Part shown: positions 26,332 to 33,956 of the stretch, in pieces
Position numbering within the stretch: the first letter of the stretch is position 1
Layout of the letters: each line of letters starts with the position of its first letter
Origin: Desulfosporosinus youngiae DSM 17734
Lineage (GTDB): Bacteria > Bacillota > Desulfitobacteriia > Desulfitobacteriales > Desulfitobacteriaceae
Reading direction: 5' to 3'
Assembly (NCBI RefSeq): GCF_000244895.1
Contig: NZ_CM001441.1
Span: forward strand, 3,678,226 to 3,742,225
Length of the DNA stretch: 64,000 nt
The notes under the pieces: generated by a model
Database searches by the model: none
Seen by the model: the letters and a program-made list of their open reading frames with translations, nothing else
What the model was told of the DNA's origin: nothing
Translations under genes and position numbers: made by a program

Positions 26332-26574
26332 TTATTTCCAAGCCAATAGTCCTGCCTTGACACAGAACCAAATAACCCAGCTGGTCAATACACAGACTGA
26401 AGCAATGCTTAAGATTTCTTTCCGCTTTCCAAATTTTAAATGCTCATAGGGAACGCCTTGCCATTCCTCTTGACCAACGGGGTCCCGTTTTGGTTGGTAA
26501 AGAAATAGAGCAATAGGTACTACCCATAAGACAAGAATTACGACGAGCAACCAAAACCACGCACTGCCGGACAT
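26332..26574 (-). CDS. Small two-helix membrane protein beside the NSS transporter
   Basis: An 80-residue protein with two membrane helices (FWLLVVILVLWVVPIALFLY and EILSIASVCVLTSWVIWFCV) joined by a polar loop of about 30 residues. It precedes the NSS transporter in the same operon. Small membrane subunits that partner NSS carriers are known (MetS of Corynebacterium MetPS), so an accessory role is plausible, but it has no recognised family similarity that I can see. Confidence 0.7.
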   Translation of the reverse strand: MSGSAWFWLLVVILVLWVVPIALFLYQPKRDPVGQEEWQGVPYEHLKFGKRKEILSIASVCVLTSWVIWFCVKAGLLAWK

Positions 26575-26612
26575 CGAATCACCCCATTCAAAAATTTTAA
26601 GGAAGCAATACT

Positions 26613-26652
26613 AAACCACCAAAGAACCGCTCGATTTCTTTGGTGGTTTTTT
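26613..26652. terminator. Terminator-like hairpin within the methyltransferase cluster
   Basis: The 14-bp arms AAACCACCAAAGAA and TTCTTTGGTGGTTT around a 9-base loop. The plus-strand side ends in TTTTTT; on the minus strand it is followed by AGTATTG. On the cluster's strand it may partially terminate and so split expression of enzymes from transporter and activation genes. Confidence 0.6.
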
Positions 26653-26669
26653 CAATTTTAGATTGAGGT

Positions 26670-27467
26670 CTAGAATTCCATTAATCCCGCACGATGGGCC
26701 TTTAGATAGCTCATACAATAATCATCCCGGCCGTTCAAAGTTTCCGCAGTAATAAGGCTGGCCATCATTCGCTTATCCAAAGGATTAATAATCAGTCCAT
26801 CGAGGCCCTTGGCAACAGCCATAATAGCAAAGGCCTGGTTAATAAATTTACGATTGGGCAATCCATAAGAGATGTTCGATAATCCACACATGGTATGGAC
26901 CCCTTTAAATTGAGTAGAAATTGCTTCAATGGCATTGAGGAATTCAATTCCGAAATCTTTGTTAGTGGCAACGGGCTGAACTAGGGGATCAACGTAGATA
27001 TTGCCGATGGGAACATTGTTTTGCACTAATCCGTTAATAAGGCGGTCTGCAATCTTAAGCCGCTGATCCGCCGTTTCAGGCATTCCCTCATCACTCATAC
27101 AAAGGGCAATAACTTTAAGATCAGTTCCTGCGATAACAGGAAGCAACACATCGTAGCGAGCTTTTTCTAACGAAATGGAGTTAATCATTGCTGTGCCTTT
27201 GTGCACAGAAAGCGCGGCTTGAATCGCCGCCGGGTCCGGACTATCTAAGCAACAGGGAGCATCCGTAGCTTCTTGGACCGTTTGGACGAGCCACTGAAGG
27301 TATTCCGATTCTTTACCTACAAAAATACCGGCATTGACATCAATGAAATGTGCTCCGGCTTCGTGTTGGTCGATAGCGACTTTTTTAACAGCCTCAGCAT
27401 CTTGAACGCGTATAGCTTCTCCGATAGCCTTACGGCTTGCATTAATGAGTTCTCCAACAATTAACAT
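26670..27467 (-). CDS. Methylcobamide:tetrahydrofolate methyltransferase (MtgA-like, pterin-binding)
   Basis: A 265-residue TIM-barrel protein of the pterin-binding family shared with MetH and AcsE. Markers are MLIVGELINASRKAI, GAHFIDVNAG near residue 38, CCLDSPDPAAIQAAL near 70 and IYVDPLVQPVATNKDFG near 150. It should take the methyl group from the methylated corrinoid protein and give 5-methyltetrahydrofolate, as MtgA does in glycine betaine demethylation by Desulfitobacterium. ATG 27467 has GAGGAGG seven bases upstream. It lies directly after the corrinoid protein gene. Confidence 0.92.
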   Translation of the reverse strand: MLIVGELINASRKAIGEAIRVQDAEAVKKVAIDQHEAGAHFIDVNAGIFVGKESEYLQWLVQTVQEATDAPCCLDSPDPAAIQAALSVHKGTAMINSISLEKARYDVLLPVIAGTDLKVIALCMSDEGMPETADQRLKIADRLINGLVQNNVPIGNIYVDPLVQPVATNKDFGIEFLNAIEAISTQFKGVHTMCGLSNISYGLPNRKFINQAFAIMAVAKGLDGLIINPLDKRMMASLITAETLNGRDDYCMSYLKAHRAGLMEF

Positions 27468-27515
27468 AATTTTCCTCCTCACAATTATGCATCCTATTAG
27501 TTTTTGCGGTAAGTT

Positions 27516-28145
27516 TTACGCACTAAGTAATTCCTTGCAAAGGTCCACAGCCGAGGCGGCATCCGGTGCAAATCCATCGGCACCTATTTGGTTTGCATAA
27601 TCTTTAGAGATAGGAGCACCGCCAACAATGCATTTGACGTTTAATCCTTCTTCTTTCATGAGTTCGATCGTATCCTTCATTCCCGTCATGGTTGTGGTGA
27701 GCAGGGCTGACATCGCTACGATATCGGCTTTATGTTCTTTAACCGCTTGAACAAATCCTTCAGGAGCAATGTCAATTCCTAAATTTACAACCTTAAAACC
27801 GCCGCTTTCCAAGAGCATGCCCACTAAGTTCTTACCGATATCATGAAGGTCGCCTTTTACTGTCCCCAGCACAATCGTACCCATAGCAGGCAGATCAGTA
27901 TCCGTCATGAGAGGTTTTACAAGGGCAATGCCTGACGCCATTGCTTTAGCAGACATTAATACTTCCGGAACAAACATGTCTCCCGCTTTAAAGCGCGGAC
28001 CAACGATATTCATTCCGGCAATTAATCCTTGGTTGATAATATCCAAAGGTTCCGTGCCAGCCTTAATAAATTCTTGTACCTGTTCCTTAACTTGTGCCTC
28101 TTTTCCCGCAACAACATTTTGGGCCAGGGACTCAAAATTTGCCAT
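27516..28145 (-). CDS. Corrinoid protein of the MttC/MtgC family (copy 2)
   Basis: A 209-residue two-domain methyltransferase cognate corrinoid protein: N-terminal helical cap (residues 1-85) and C-terminal Rossmann-like B12 domain. GDLHDIGKNLVGMLLES carries the DxHxxG lower-ligand motif, with His the expected cobalt ligand; MSALLTTTM and VIVGGAPIS-like CIVGGAPISKDYANQIGADG complete the site. It shuttles the methyl group from an MttB-type enzyme to the MtgA-like protein encoded just downstream. The ribosome binding site is GGGGGAAG. Confidence 0.95.
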   Translation of the reverse strand: MANFESLAQNVVAGKEAQVKEQVQEFIKAGTEPLDIINQGLIAGMNIVGPRFKAGDMFVPEVLMSAKAMASGIALVKPLMTDTDLPAMGTIVLGTVKGDLHDIGKNLVGMLLESGGFKVVNLGIDIAPEGFVQAVKEHKADIVAMSALLTTTMTGMKDTIELMKEEGLNVKCIVGGAPISKDYANQIGADGFAPDAASAVDLCKELLSA

Positions 28146-28189
28146 GGTTTCTTCCCCCTATAAATTAGTTTAATTCTCCGCTCACATAG

Positions 28190-29455
28190 TTACATTTTAG
28201 TATCGACATTCGTAGTAACGTTCGCAGTAATATTTGAAAACGCTGTCTTTTTTAATTTTAGAATTCCCAAGGCAGCCGCCAGACCAACAACGGAAATAGC
28301 AATCAGGAAGGCAAACATGAAATTGTAGCCGTTATTGCCGTAAGTATCTAACCAATAACCAAATAAAGGTCCTAAAACGATGTCCGCTAAATAGCCGATG
28401 ATGGAGGCTGTGCCGATGGCCAAACCGGTGTAATATCGCGGAACTTTGGACTCCTCAACAGTGGACCACATAATACCCTTCATCCCGGCACCGACAAATG
28501 CTACCAATAGCATCAGGACGATTACTACACCTAAAGAAGGTTTTGCGGGTAAATTGAGAAAGATGAATAACATGACAATAATAAAAATATAACCTATGGT
28601 TAAGACTCTGCAGGGTGATTTCCATTTGTCAGCAATGAACCCGCCGACCGGGCCGCCCAGCAGTTTTACTCCGTAGGTTCTGATAATCGCCAGTGCCCCG
28701 GAGAAAGTAACTGTAATTCCCACAACGGCAGTTAAATACGGGGTCAGATAGGTTTGCCCGACATATAAGCCATAGGTAGTCATAATAACAAGAGCGATTA
28801 ACCAAACGATGGGCTGTTTTAAGACAAAGATCACGTCTTTCAGACCAACAACCGGTTTGTCTTCATTGGTTTCTACCATATATTCTTCATATAATAACCA
28901 GGTTAGAATACCCGCTAAGATACTAAAGCCCGAATAGATGAAAACAACCATTCTGAAGCCGGCTACGGGATCCATATATCGTCCGAAGATTCCCAAAGCA
29001 ATAAAACTAATGACCACTGTGGACAGGCCATACCCGGCTTCAAAGAAGCCATACATTTTTCCCTGGTCATTCTTATCGCCTAAGAGCCTGACACCCTTTA
29101 ATGCTGCTGCCCAATATGCAAAACAATTGGTAAAAGCAAACGCAACCCAGACGATCCAGCCTACTTTCATCGTCATATTTATACCGAACCAGGTCGTTAG
29201 GAGTCCCTGCGCTACCAAAGAAACAGAGATGGTCGTCCGGGCCGGAAACCTGTCCGCTACCCAGCCTCCGGGAATGAAGGTAAAAATACCGATTGTTACA
29301 TAGACGGAGACCATGGCACCCAGCTCGAAGTTCGTACACTGCAAGGCTGTCATCATTGGATCATAAAACACATATTTTGCATACGGAAGAGTAAACATTG
29401 ATGCATACCCAAAGGACAGAACAAATAAGGCCAGCCACTTTTTAAATGCGTTCAT
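28190..29455 (-). CDS. MFS transporter of the methyltransferase cluster
   Basis: A 421-residue major facilitator with about twelve helices. GGWVADRFPARTTI near residue 68 is the loop 2-3 signature, and GGFIADKWKSP near 260 the loop 8-9 repeat. ATG 29455 is chosen because AGGGAGG stands directly upstream; earlier codons of the frame run into a fragment of a corrinoid gene and are not part of this protein. It probably carries the methylated substrate or product; the exact cargo is unknown. Confidence 0.9.
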   Translation of the reverse strand: MNAFKKWLALFVLSFGYASMFTLPYAKYVFYDPMMTALQCTNFELGAMVSVYVTIGIFTFIPGGWVADRFPARTTISVSLVAQGLLTTWFGINMTMKVGWIVWVAFAFTNCFAYWAAALKGVRLLGDKNDQGKMYGFFEAGYGLSTVVISFIALGIFGRYMDPVAGFRMVVFIYSGFSILAGILTWLLYEEYMVETNEDKPVVGLKDVIFVLKQPIVWLIALVIMTTYGLYVGQTYLTPYLTAVVGITVTFSGALAIIRTYGVKLLGGPVGGFIADKWKSPCRVLTIGYIFIIVMLFIFLNLPAKPSLGVVIVLMLLVAFVGAGMKGIMWSTVEESKVPRYYTGLAIGTASIIGYLADIVLGPLFGYWLDTYGNNGYNFMFAFLIAISVVGLAAALGILKLKKTAFSNITANVTTNVDTKM

Positions 29456-29486
29456 AGACATCCTCCCTAATTTTAGGCATTTGATC

Positions 29487-29546
29487 CTGCTTGACAAGAT
29501 CCACTGTCGAGGCAGCATCCGGGGTGAACCCGTCAGCGCTGATGTC
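29487..29546 (-). pseudogene. 3' fragment of a corrinoid protein gene
   Basis: Read on the minus strand, 20 codons give DISADGFTPDAASTVDLVKQ. The intact protein at 27516 ends GADGFAPDAASAVDLCKELL, so this is the C-terminus of a third corrinoid protein, cut off from the rest of its gene. The interspersed repeat begins within about 50 bp of the break. Confidence 0.8.
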
Positions 29547-29590
29547 ATTTGTTAAGGGTTGAAGCAAGTTTTTTAAGCATAGCAGATTCT

Positions 29591-29866
29591 ATGCCGCTGT
29601 GCGGCACCACTGATGAGTGAAAATAGGTCTCTCGGGTCGGGCAGCTTCTCCCACATCCGTTCACTCAGCACTCCGAGGCTCACCCACTCGCCGGCGCGGG
29701 ACTCCGCCAAACCTCTGGGTAATACCTGATGTGAACCCGTGGCTCCGTTTCCCCGCACCGGCTTGTGGGCTTTTATCGCCTCTCCATGCGATGAGTTCAC
29801 TTCTGTGGGATAAGCTGCCTTCCTTTGAGGTCTACAGATTCTTTGAATGTTTTGGGGTTTTTTCAG
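29591..29866 (-). repeat. Long interspersed repeat, copy 1
   Basis: About 276 bp that recur, inverted, at 57624-58006. Shared blocks include TTCAAAGAATCTGTAGACC, GCATGGAGAGGCGATAAAAG, ACGGGTTCACATCAGGTATT and GTGGGAGAAGCTGCCCGACC. It is GC-rich, carries no convincing ORF and has no transposase. Copy 1 lies between the amber-containing mttB gene and the corrinoid fragment; the remaining 29867-29992 holds only a plus-oriented hairpin at 29907-29953. Confidence 0.85.
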
Positions 29867-29906
29867 AGATGAAAGTATAAGTCTGGGGGTGCATAAGGGC
29901 AGCCGA

Positions 29907-29953
29907 CGGCTTCGCCTCATTTGAGAGTATGCGTTTAAGGCATGGCGAAGCCG
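29907..29953 (+). terminator. Plus-oriented terminator-like hairpin
   Basis: The arms CGGCTTCGCC and GGCGAAGCCG enclose a 27-base loop, followed by GTTTTTCTC on the plus strand. No plus-strand gene ends here, so it may belong to the repeat or protect the minus-strand cluster from antisense transcription. Confidence 0.5.
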
Positions 29954-29992
29954 GTTTTTCTCTTTTGCCTGCTGCCTGATTGTTTTGGAGAC

Positions 29993-31462
29993 TTATTTTA
30001 AGCCATAGTCTGCTTCGGCGTTTGCTACAATTTCTTCCAGCGCTGCTTCCACTCCATTCGCTAGAGGATCGGGTTGGTACGTATTATAGAGATGCTGGGC
30101 TTCTTCATAAGCCCTCTCAGTAAAGTCCTTCGCACCTTTGTCCAGCCAGGATTGTCTCATAGAGCGATCGATTAACTTGTTTTGAGATTGTGCAGTTTTG
30201 AAATGACGGAATGTATGTTCCTGGGTTAAGAATTCACCAGCGGCACCTACCGACTGGATAATATCCACAGCCATAGTTTCATCATTCACATCAATTCCAC
30301 CAACTGCTTTTTTAATCATCCGGACCATTTCGTTATCCATTAATAACTTGGCATAATCAAAAGTAATACCTAACTCAAGCATGCCGAGCCCATAGATAAT
30401 ATTTGCTCCGGATAAAGAGGTAAGCAAAGCACTCAGAGTTGATTCATGAGCAGCCTGCCCATCAGGAAGTTTGCTGTCTGCCTATCCGCCGGCTACCCAG
30501 CTGGGCAGCAAGTAATATTGAGCAAGTTTTGCCACAGCGCCATTGATCATTCCCAGCTCCGGAGCTCCAACAGCTGCCGTAGTGCTTTTCATATCCATGA
30601 TGGTCGTCGAACTGCCATAAATGACGGGTGAACCTTTACAAGTCAATTGACTAAGGATGATTCCGCTCAGAACTTCCGCATTATGAGTAATCAGGGTTCC
30701 TGCCAAAGTTACGGGTGACGATCCGCCGGATAAGGCCATTGATAAAATGTTGCAGGTAATCCCGGCTCGTGCACTTTCAATAATGACTTCACAACATTCG
30801 GGAACTAACTGTAACGGACTTGTAGGACACACAATTGAGCTATAGATAGGGCGCTTTTTGAAGTTTTCCTTTCCAACCACTGCTTCTCCCATTTTGACCA
30901 GTGTCCGCAGGTTCTTTCCGTTGCCGCATCCCATGAAAAGGTGCTTTGAGGTATTTTTAAAGGCAACCTGGGCCTCATGAAGGGGAGCTACAAGGGGCGG
31001 AACGTCTTGTGCTGAAACCGCTCTCTCATAGACATCAATCTCACTCATGGCATCACACATACGTGCAGTGTCAGCGACGTCCTGCTTATTCGACGGCCGG
31101 TATTTTTTTGTAAAGAGGTCTATTATATTGATTCCTTCACCGAAATTCGTAAATCCGGTTCGATTACTCTCAATCACAAAATCATTCTTTGGGTTTCTGG
31201 CCGCTAATAATACGGTACTTGGCGCCGACTTAATAGCATCCTCAGCCACATAGGGCGGAATCCGAACCGTGTTGGTACTCCGTTCAACTATGGCACCGCC
31301 GGCATCAAAAATATCCTGAGCTTCTTTGCTGGTTATGCGGACTCCGGTATGCCATAAGACATCAAGGGTCGCACAATGAATGGCATAGAGTTCATCGTCT
31401 GATAACACATTGAGTCCAAATCCGCCGTACTGTCGAAATCCCGCACGCAAATTTCTCTTCAC
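29993..31462 (-). CDS. mttB: Trimethylamine-type methyltransferase MttB with in-frame amber (pyrrolysine) codon
   Basis: Reading through a single TAG at codon 327 gives a 489-residue protein, the usual MttB length. Before the TAG the sequence ends LLPSWVAGG; after it comes [15 protein letters not shown], which aligns with SKIADGQSGYEHL of the amber-free homologue at 31478. In methanogen MttB the UAG near residue 334 encodes pyrrolysine, which binds the methylamine. GTG 31462 has GGGGGG seven bases upstream. It should transfer a methyl group from trimethylamine or a related amine to the corrinoid protein. Function requires pyrrolysyl-tRNA machinery, which is not in this window. Confidence 0.92.
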
Positions 31463-31477
31463 CTGTATCCCCCCTTA

Positions 31478-32893
31478 TCAAGCTTGTTTATACACTTGTT
31501 CGATAATACGCTCAAATTCAGCGTTTACCTCTTGGCTTACGGGTTCGACTTGATGAGTTGATAACAGTTCTTTAGCAATACGTTTTGCTTTCTCTTCAAC
31601 CTTCTCACCCTTTAGTTCCCATTTTTCAAAAGGCTGTCTGTCACAAAGGGGCGGGACCCATAACTCTCCTGCTCTAAGAGCATTTCGTGTATGTTTGTGT
31701 TCAAGGAAATTACTTTTGCTTCGAATAACTTCATCAACAACAGCTACGGCTAGTTTTTCTTCCGTAATCTCGTTCTTTTTAATGGTTCTTTTTATCACAG
31801 ACGATAATTCATTATCCATTACCAGCATTGCGAAACACGAGGTCAGACAATTATCCAATGACCCGGCAGCTGCCAGAATATCGGTTCCAATGAGGGCCGG
31901 CATGAGAGCATTATAGAGATGCTCATACCCACTTTGTCCATCGGCAATTTTAGAAGCTCCGGAAAAACCGGTAGCTGTCGAGGGTATTCCATAATGCCTT
32001 GCCAATTGAGTTGAAGCCGCTGCAGCCAAACCCATTTCAGGCATAGCCCATAACCCGAGTCCGGACCGCATATCCATGAAGGTCACCCGTGGAGACATGA
32101 TAACTGGGTGTCCCGGCCGAATCATTTGACTGGCAACCACTCCGGCCAGGATTTCCGCATTATGCATTGCGACACAGCCGACTAAGGTCATCGGCCCCGT
32201 TGAGCCCATCATGGGGCAAGGAATAACTCCTAAAGGTAACCCGGCTTCTACAATATCCACCAGGGCTTCTGCCGGATGCAATCCATATTCCAGCGGGCTG
32301 ATGGAAGATACCTCGATATAGGCCAGGGGCTGCTCCTGCAGTTTTTCTTTCCCGCCTGCTGCTGTAACCAGAACCTCAATAATCGATTTCATCTCATGGC
32401 TTGACTCAGCACAAATCCTTAAAGGTTTTGTCGAATTGCGAAGCATGGTGATGGTTTCTATGGTTACGATTCCTTCCTGGGGAACATCTCTTGGGAAGAC
32501 GGGAGATATAAGATCAATATTCTCTAAAGCATCAGCCAGGCGGCAAAAGTCTTCAAGGTCTTTAAGCAGGCAATCCCGTTTTTTCCCGGTATCGAGATCC
32601 ATAATGGAGGGGGTTCCTACACAGGTTTGGGCATAAGCTTGGCGCGAACCCATCTCAACGACGTAACGGGGATCTCTTCCATAGATTTTGAACTGTTTTG
32701 GAACCGTCTTCAGCGCTTTCTCGATAACGTCCTGAGTAAATAGAATCCGGTCATTTTCTTCCTGGCATCCGTTGTCCAAAAGGACTTTTTTGAAGCGCTC
32801 AGAGATTGTATGAATCCCCGTGCGTTTTAACAGTTCCAGACTTGCTTCATGGACCTGAATCAGTTCTTCTTCTGAAAAATAATCCGAACGCAT
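31478..32893 (-). CDS. MttB-family methyltransferase without pyrrolysine (MtgB-like)
   Basis: A 471-residue TIM-barrel methyltransferase of the MttB superfamily. RTGIHTISERFKKVL starts the barrel; TCVGTPSIMDLDTGK, MLRNSTKPLRICAES and the C-terminal block around ATGFSGASKIADGQSGYEH are family features. No in-frame amber is present: Ser stands where the neighbouring mttB has TAG. Non-pyrrolysine members such as MtgB demethylate quaternary amines like glycine betaine. It lies between its likely corrinoid partner (32926) and the amber-containing paralogue, 15 bp upstream of the latter. Confidence 0.93.
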   Translation of the reverse strand: MRSDYFSEEELIQVHEASLELLKRTGIHTISERFKKVLLDNGCQEENDRILFTQDVIEKALKTVPKQFKIYGRDPRYVVEMGSRQAYAQTCVGTPSIMDLDTGKKRDCLLKDLEDFCRLADALENIDLISPVFPRDVPQEGIVTIETITMLRNSTKPLRICAESSHEMKSIIEVLVTAAGGKEKLQEQPLAYIEVSSISPLEYGLHPAEALVDIVEAGLPLGVIPCPMMGSTGPMTLVGCVAMHNAEILAGVVASQMIRPGHPVIMSPRVTFMDMRSGLGLWAMPEMGLAAAASTQLARHYGIPSTATGFSGASKIADGQSGYEHLYNALMPALIGTDILAAAGSLDNCLTSCFAMLVMDNELSSVIKRTIKKNEITEEKLAVAVVDEVIRSKSNFLEHKHTRNALRAGELWVPPLCDRQPFEKWELKGEKVEEKAKRIAKELLSTHQVEPVSQEVNAEFERIIEQVYKQA

Positions 32894-32925
32894 TTTTCTA
32901 TCCCTCTTTCTCTAAACCAATTAAA

Positions 32926-33564
32926 TCAGCAGATCAGACTTTTAGCGACTTTAACAGCGGTAATCGCATCTTCCGCGTATCCATCAGCCCCTATCTTATC
33001 TGCCCACGCTTGATTGATAGGAGCACCTCCAATGATGACCTTAATTTGATTTCTTAAGCCTTCTTCTTGGAGAATCTCAATAATTTCTTTTTGTTTGTCT
33101 ACGGTCGTTGTCAATAAGGCTGAAATACCGAGTATATTGGGTTTGAGTTCTTTGACCTTCTCAATGAATATTGCTGAAGGGACATCCACTCCCAGATCAA
33201 CAACCTCAAAGCCCGATGTTTTAAGCATCATGCCAACGATGTTTTTACCTATCTCATGTAAATCCCCTTGCACGGTTCCAATCAGCACTTTTCCGCTGGA
33301 CTCTTGTTGGACTCCATCAAGCAGGGGTTCTAAGATCTTAATTCCCGCATCCATAGCCTTAGCCCCTAAGAGAAGATCAGGAAGGAAAAACGTCCCTGCC
33401 CCAAAATTGTCACCTACGATTTGAATTCCCCGGGTAAGTCCTTCATTAATAATTACTAAGGGCTCTAATCCCTCCCCGACAGCCTGTTGAGTCAGCTCTT
33501 GTACCAGAACATTATCTCCCTCTACGACTGCTTCAGAAATCCTGGCTAAAATTCCCGTTTCCAT
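32926..33564 (-). CDS. Corrinoid protein of the MttC/MtgC family (copy 1, first gene of the cluster)
   Basis: A 212-residue corrinoid protein: helical cap, then B12-binding domain with GDLHEIGKNIVGMMLKTSGF (DxHxxG motif), ISALLTTTV and VIIGGAPINQAWADKIGADG. Being first behind the sigma-54 promoter and next to two MttB homologues, it is the likely methyl acceptor for one or both. AAGGAGG stands before ATG 33564. It differs clearly from the copy at 27516, so the cluster carries two distinct corrinoid proteins. Confidence 0.95.
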   Translation of the reverse strand: METGILARISEAVVEGDNVLVQELTQQAVGEGLEPLVIINEGLTRGIQIVGDNFGAGTFFLPDLLLGAKAMDAGIKILEPLLDGVQQESSGKVLIGTVQGDLHEIGKNIVGMMLKTSGFEVVDLGVDVPSAIFIEKVKELKPNILGISALLTTTVDKQKEIIEILQEEGLRNQIKVIIGGAPINQAWADKIGADGYAEDAITAVKVAKSLIC

Positions 33565-33610
33565 GGTTGAACCTCCTTACATTTATGCCCTGCGGCCTAT
33601 CTTTAGATTA

Positions 33611-33626
33611 AGCAAGATTAATGCCA
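33611..33626 (-). promoter_or_regulatory. Sigma-54 (-24/-12) promoter of the methyltransferase cluster
   Basis: On the minus strand TGGCATTAATCTTGCT matches the -24/-12 consensus TGGCAC-N5-TTGCW with GG and GC ten bases apart. It lies about 47 bp before the first start codon of the cluster and faces the divergent sigma-54 activator gene. Confidence 0.85.
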
Positions 33627-33756
33627 GGATCTATCTGACTATCCGAAGACACTAAGTCGAAATTGTTTGGAATCATAAGATTTTTTGTAGAAACATGTAG
33701 AAATAAAAAGAAATTCTTCTAAGTAAAAAGGCCATAATCCCTGGTTGATTTGGCCT

Positions 33757-33774
33757 TGTAAAAATTTTTTAACA
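33757..33774. promoter_or_regulatory. Upstream activator site 1
   Basis: TGTAAAAATTTTTTAACA, a near-palindrome, about 130 bp upstream of the -24 element. An almost identical site begins exactly 73 bp further on, about seven helical turns, a spacing typical of enhancer-like sites for sigma-54 activators. Confidence 0.7.
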
Positions 33775-33829
33775 TTGTAAAAAGATAATGGATTGGCCTT
33801 CCTTTATGGTTTAAGACCTAACTTGATTA

Positions 33830-33847
33830 TGTAAAAAATTTTTAACA
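33830..33847. promoter_or_regulatory. Upstream activator site 2
   Basis: TGTAAAAAATTTTTAACA differs from site 1 at one position. It sits about 110 bp upstream of the activator's start codon and may also allow autoregulation. Confidence 0.7.
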
Positions 33848-33956
33848 ACCACAACGAATACTCAATCTATTCTGACTTATTATTAGTTAACAAAGAAGGA
33901 ATTTGACGTTTGATGTGGAAAATTTCTTTATCTGGGCGAAAGGAGGCGGCGTTTCT

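Noticed and set aside
29591-29920. Group II intron or ribosomal/tmRNA-like gene in the long repeat
   Set aside because: No domain V sequence, no intron ORF, no tRNA-like end, and two divergent copies argue against a housekeeping RNA.
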